Shown here: one piece after another, positions 62,673-64,000 of the stretch
Position numbering within the stretch: position 1 is the first letter of the stretch
Layout of the letters: every line of letters begins with the position of its first letter
NCBI RefSeq assembly: GCF_036825535.1
Contig: NZ_CP098812.1
Coordinates: forward strand, 2,046,001 to 2,110,000
From: Parasalinivibrio latis
Lineage (GTDB): Bacteria > Pseudomonadota > Gammaproteobacteria > Enterobacterales > Vibrionaceae
Direction of reading: 5' to 3'
Length of the DNA stretch: 64,000 nucleotides
Notes under the pieces: generated by a model
Told to the model about the DNA's origin: nothing
The model's input: only the letters and a program-made list of their open reading frames with translations
The model's database searches: none
Translations under genes and position numbers: made by a program

Positions 62673-63554
62673 TTATCCCTTAACCGCGCCTTCGGTAAGG
62701 CTTTCCATCATACGTTTAGAAAAAATTAAGAAAGCAATAAGCAGTGGTAACATCGCAAGAAAACTTCCGGTCATCACCAGGTTCCACGGTGTGGATGTTG
62801 CGCCATTGAGAGAACGCAAAACCAAAGTAATGATCTGCTTATCCGGTGACTGCAACGCGATAAGTGGCAACATGAAGTTGTTCCATGCTGCTACAACAAC
62901 CATTATTGCAACCGTCATCAGCGGGGAGCGCATCATTGGCAATCCAATCCGGAAGAAGATCTGTAGCTCATTGAGGCCATCGACCCGCGCACTGTCAAAC
63001 ACTTCCTTTGGCATCGTTGAAGCGACAAATTGCCGAATTAAAAACACGCCAAATATATTGACCCCGGCAGGCAACCAAACTGCTGCCAGAGTATTTATAA
63101 GGTTTAGCTGCTTAATGATCAGGAAGTATGGAACTAAATTGACTACTGCCGGGACCATCATGGTCAGTAACAGCGTTGTAAAAATAACATTCTTCCCTTT
63201 GAAATTATAGATAGCAAAAGCGTAGCCGGCTGCAGCGGAAGCAAATACCGCATTCAACGTAGAAAGTGTCGTTACAACAAGGGTGTTAAACATCGCTTTG
63301 TTGAATGGGACTTCCTTGGCTAAATTTTCATAGTTGTCAAAAAACTGGTCTCCAAAGCTCAATGACATTCCCATTATTGATGAAATATCTTGTGTCGCAA
63401 GCAATGCAGACCAAAAAAATGGAAATATTGATATTAGAGCCAGTAAAGACACGAATATATATATAATGAATTTTGCTATATCAAATTTATTTTTTACCTC
63501 CGTTTCTATCTGGCTGGAATCTGAGTAAGCGGAAACCGGTATAAGATTCTTCAT
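62673..63554 (-). CDS. Sugar ABC transporter permease, MalG type
   Basis: Inner-membrane permease of 293 residues with six hydrophobic helices. ISIFPFFWSALLATQD, the EAA loop VFDSARVDGLNELQIFFRIGLPMM, WNNFMLPLIALQSPDKQ and the C-terminal SLTEGAVKG are typical of the CUT1 family. Start codon overlaps the stop of the preceding permease by four bases. Confidence 0.92.
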   Translation of the reverse strand: MKNLIPVSAYSDSSQIETEVKNKFDIAKFIIYIFVSLLALISIFPFFWSALLATQDISSIMGMSLSFGDQFFDNYENLAKEVPFNKAMFNTLVVTTLSTLNAVFASAAAGYAFAIYNFKGKNVIFTTLLLTMMVPAVVNLVPYFLIIKQLNLINTLAAVWLPAGVNIFGVFLIRQFVASTMPKEVFDSARVDGLNELQIFFRIGLPMMRSPLMTVAIMVVVAAWNNFMLPLIALQSPDKQIITLVLRSLNGATSTPWNLVMTGSFLAMLPLLIAFLIFSKRMMESLTEGAVKG

Positions 63555-64000
63555 TCACTCACTCCTTTTATACCTTTCTTACCGAAGCAGAGGAAAAACA
63601 AAGCACTAAATATAGAAATAATAATGAACAGTATCCATGCGATAGCCGATGCTGTACCCATGTCACTCCAATCCCACCCCATTTTGTAGAGGTAGAGTGA
63701 AACAGTCATCCCTGAATTAGCAACACCACCGCTGCCATGAGTCAGCATCATTGGTTCTTCGAATATTTGCATATTGCCGATAATTGTCATGAGAGTAGCG
63801 AAGAAAATGTATGGAACCAGAAGCGGTAAGGTAATAAACCGGAATTTCTGCCATTTATTCGCCCCATCGAGGTCAATAGCCTCATAGAGTTCTTTAGACA
63901 CCGCCGCCATACCCGTCATGTAGATAACCATGTTGATGCCGGTATATTTCCAGGTAACCTGATTTGCAATGGTGAGTCTTATCCAATCAGAATCGAAAAA
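63551..64000 (-). CDS. Sugar ABC transporter permease, MalF type, 5' part beyond window
   Basis: The frame is open from base 64000 to the stop at 63551 (about 149 codons); the start lies outside the window. The visible part includes the segment TWKYTGINMVIYMTGMAAVS, the EAA loop LYEAIDLDGANKWQKFRFITLPLL and the last helix. It pairs with the MalG-type permease. The substrate-binding protein is not in the window and is probably upstream. Confidence 0.88.
   Translation of the reverse strand, partial: FFDSDWIRLTIANQVTWKYTGINMVIYMTGMAAVSKELYEAIDLDGANKWQKFRFITLPLLVPYIFFATLMTIIGNMQIFEEPMMLTHGSGGVANSGMTVSLYLYKMGWDWSDMGTASAIAWILFIIISIFSALFFLCFGKKGIKGVSE

Overview
The window reads as chromosomal DNA of a marine or gut-associated gammaproteobacterium, most likely a member of the Vibrionaceae (Photobacterium/Enterovibrio/Grimontia/Vibrio type). 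This is inferred from close matches to enterobacterial MalE/F/G/K, an AcfD/SslE-type M60 lipoprotein, a small cluster of integron-like cassettes carrying a toxin-antitoxin pair, and many PTS and ABC sugar systems. No rRNA, tRNA, transposase or CRISPR array was seen.

Layout. 1-4.7 kb: 5' part of a MalZ-type maltodextrin glucosidase, a chemoreceptor with two CHASE3-like segments, and a GNAT acetyltransferase. 4.7-17.3 kb: mannoside block, with a multiphosphoryl-transfer protein (HPr-EI-EIIA) plus EIIB, a GH2 beta-mannosidase, a heparin-lyase-I-like lipoprotein, and a mannosylglycerate-type operon (EIIBC, EIIA, GH38 MngB) under an RpiR regulator. 17.4-24.7 kb: peptide ABC transporter operon headed by pyroglutamyl peptidase, with a divergent LysR regulator. 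24.8-26.2 kb: DEAD-box helicase. 26.4-35.3 kb: GH2 glycosidase, LacI regulator and a CUT1 sugar ABC transporter. 35.5-38 kb: AraC regulator and PTS EIIB/EIIC that resemble the E. coli frw locus. 38.4-49 kb: maltose/starch block (pullulanase, a GH36 enzyme, malG-malF-malE, divergent malK) with MalT and CRP sites. 49.1-50.5 kb: exo/endonuclease-phosphatase lipoprotein. 50.8-53 kb: cassette-like cluster (DUF4823-type lipoprotein, a small membrane protein, Phd/RelE). 53.1-59.6 kb: GNAT, a MerR-methyltransferase fusion, and the AcfD/SslE-like peptidase. 60-64 kb: CUT1 ABC operon containing an M17 aminopeptidase, running off the right edge.

How it fits together. The window is a catabolic region for alpha-glucans, mannosides, beta-glycosides and peptides, made of self-contained uptake-plus-hydrolase modules each with a local regulator. 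The two half PTS operons (EIIB plus FPr at 4.7-7.5 kb, EIIC plus EIIB at 36.6-38 kb) share a 22-bp upstream element with 19 identical positions, which suggests they form one co-regulated phosphotransferase system split over 30 kb. The most unusual observations are this split PTS regulon, the pyroglutamyl-peptide uptake operon, the aminopeptidase inside a sugar ABC operon, and the integrase-less attC-like cassette cluster whose cassette ends carry matching complementary core boxes.
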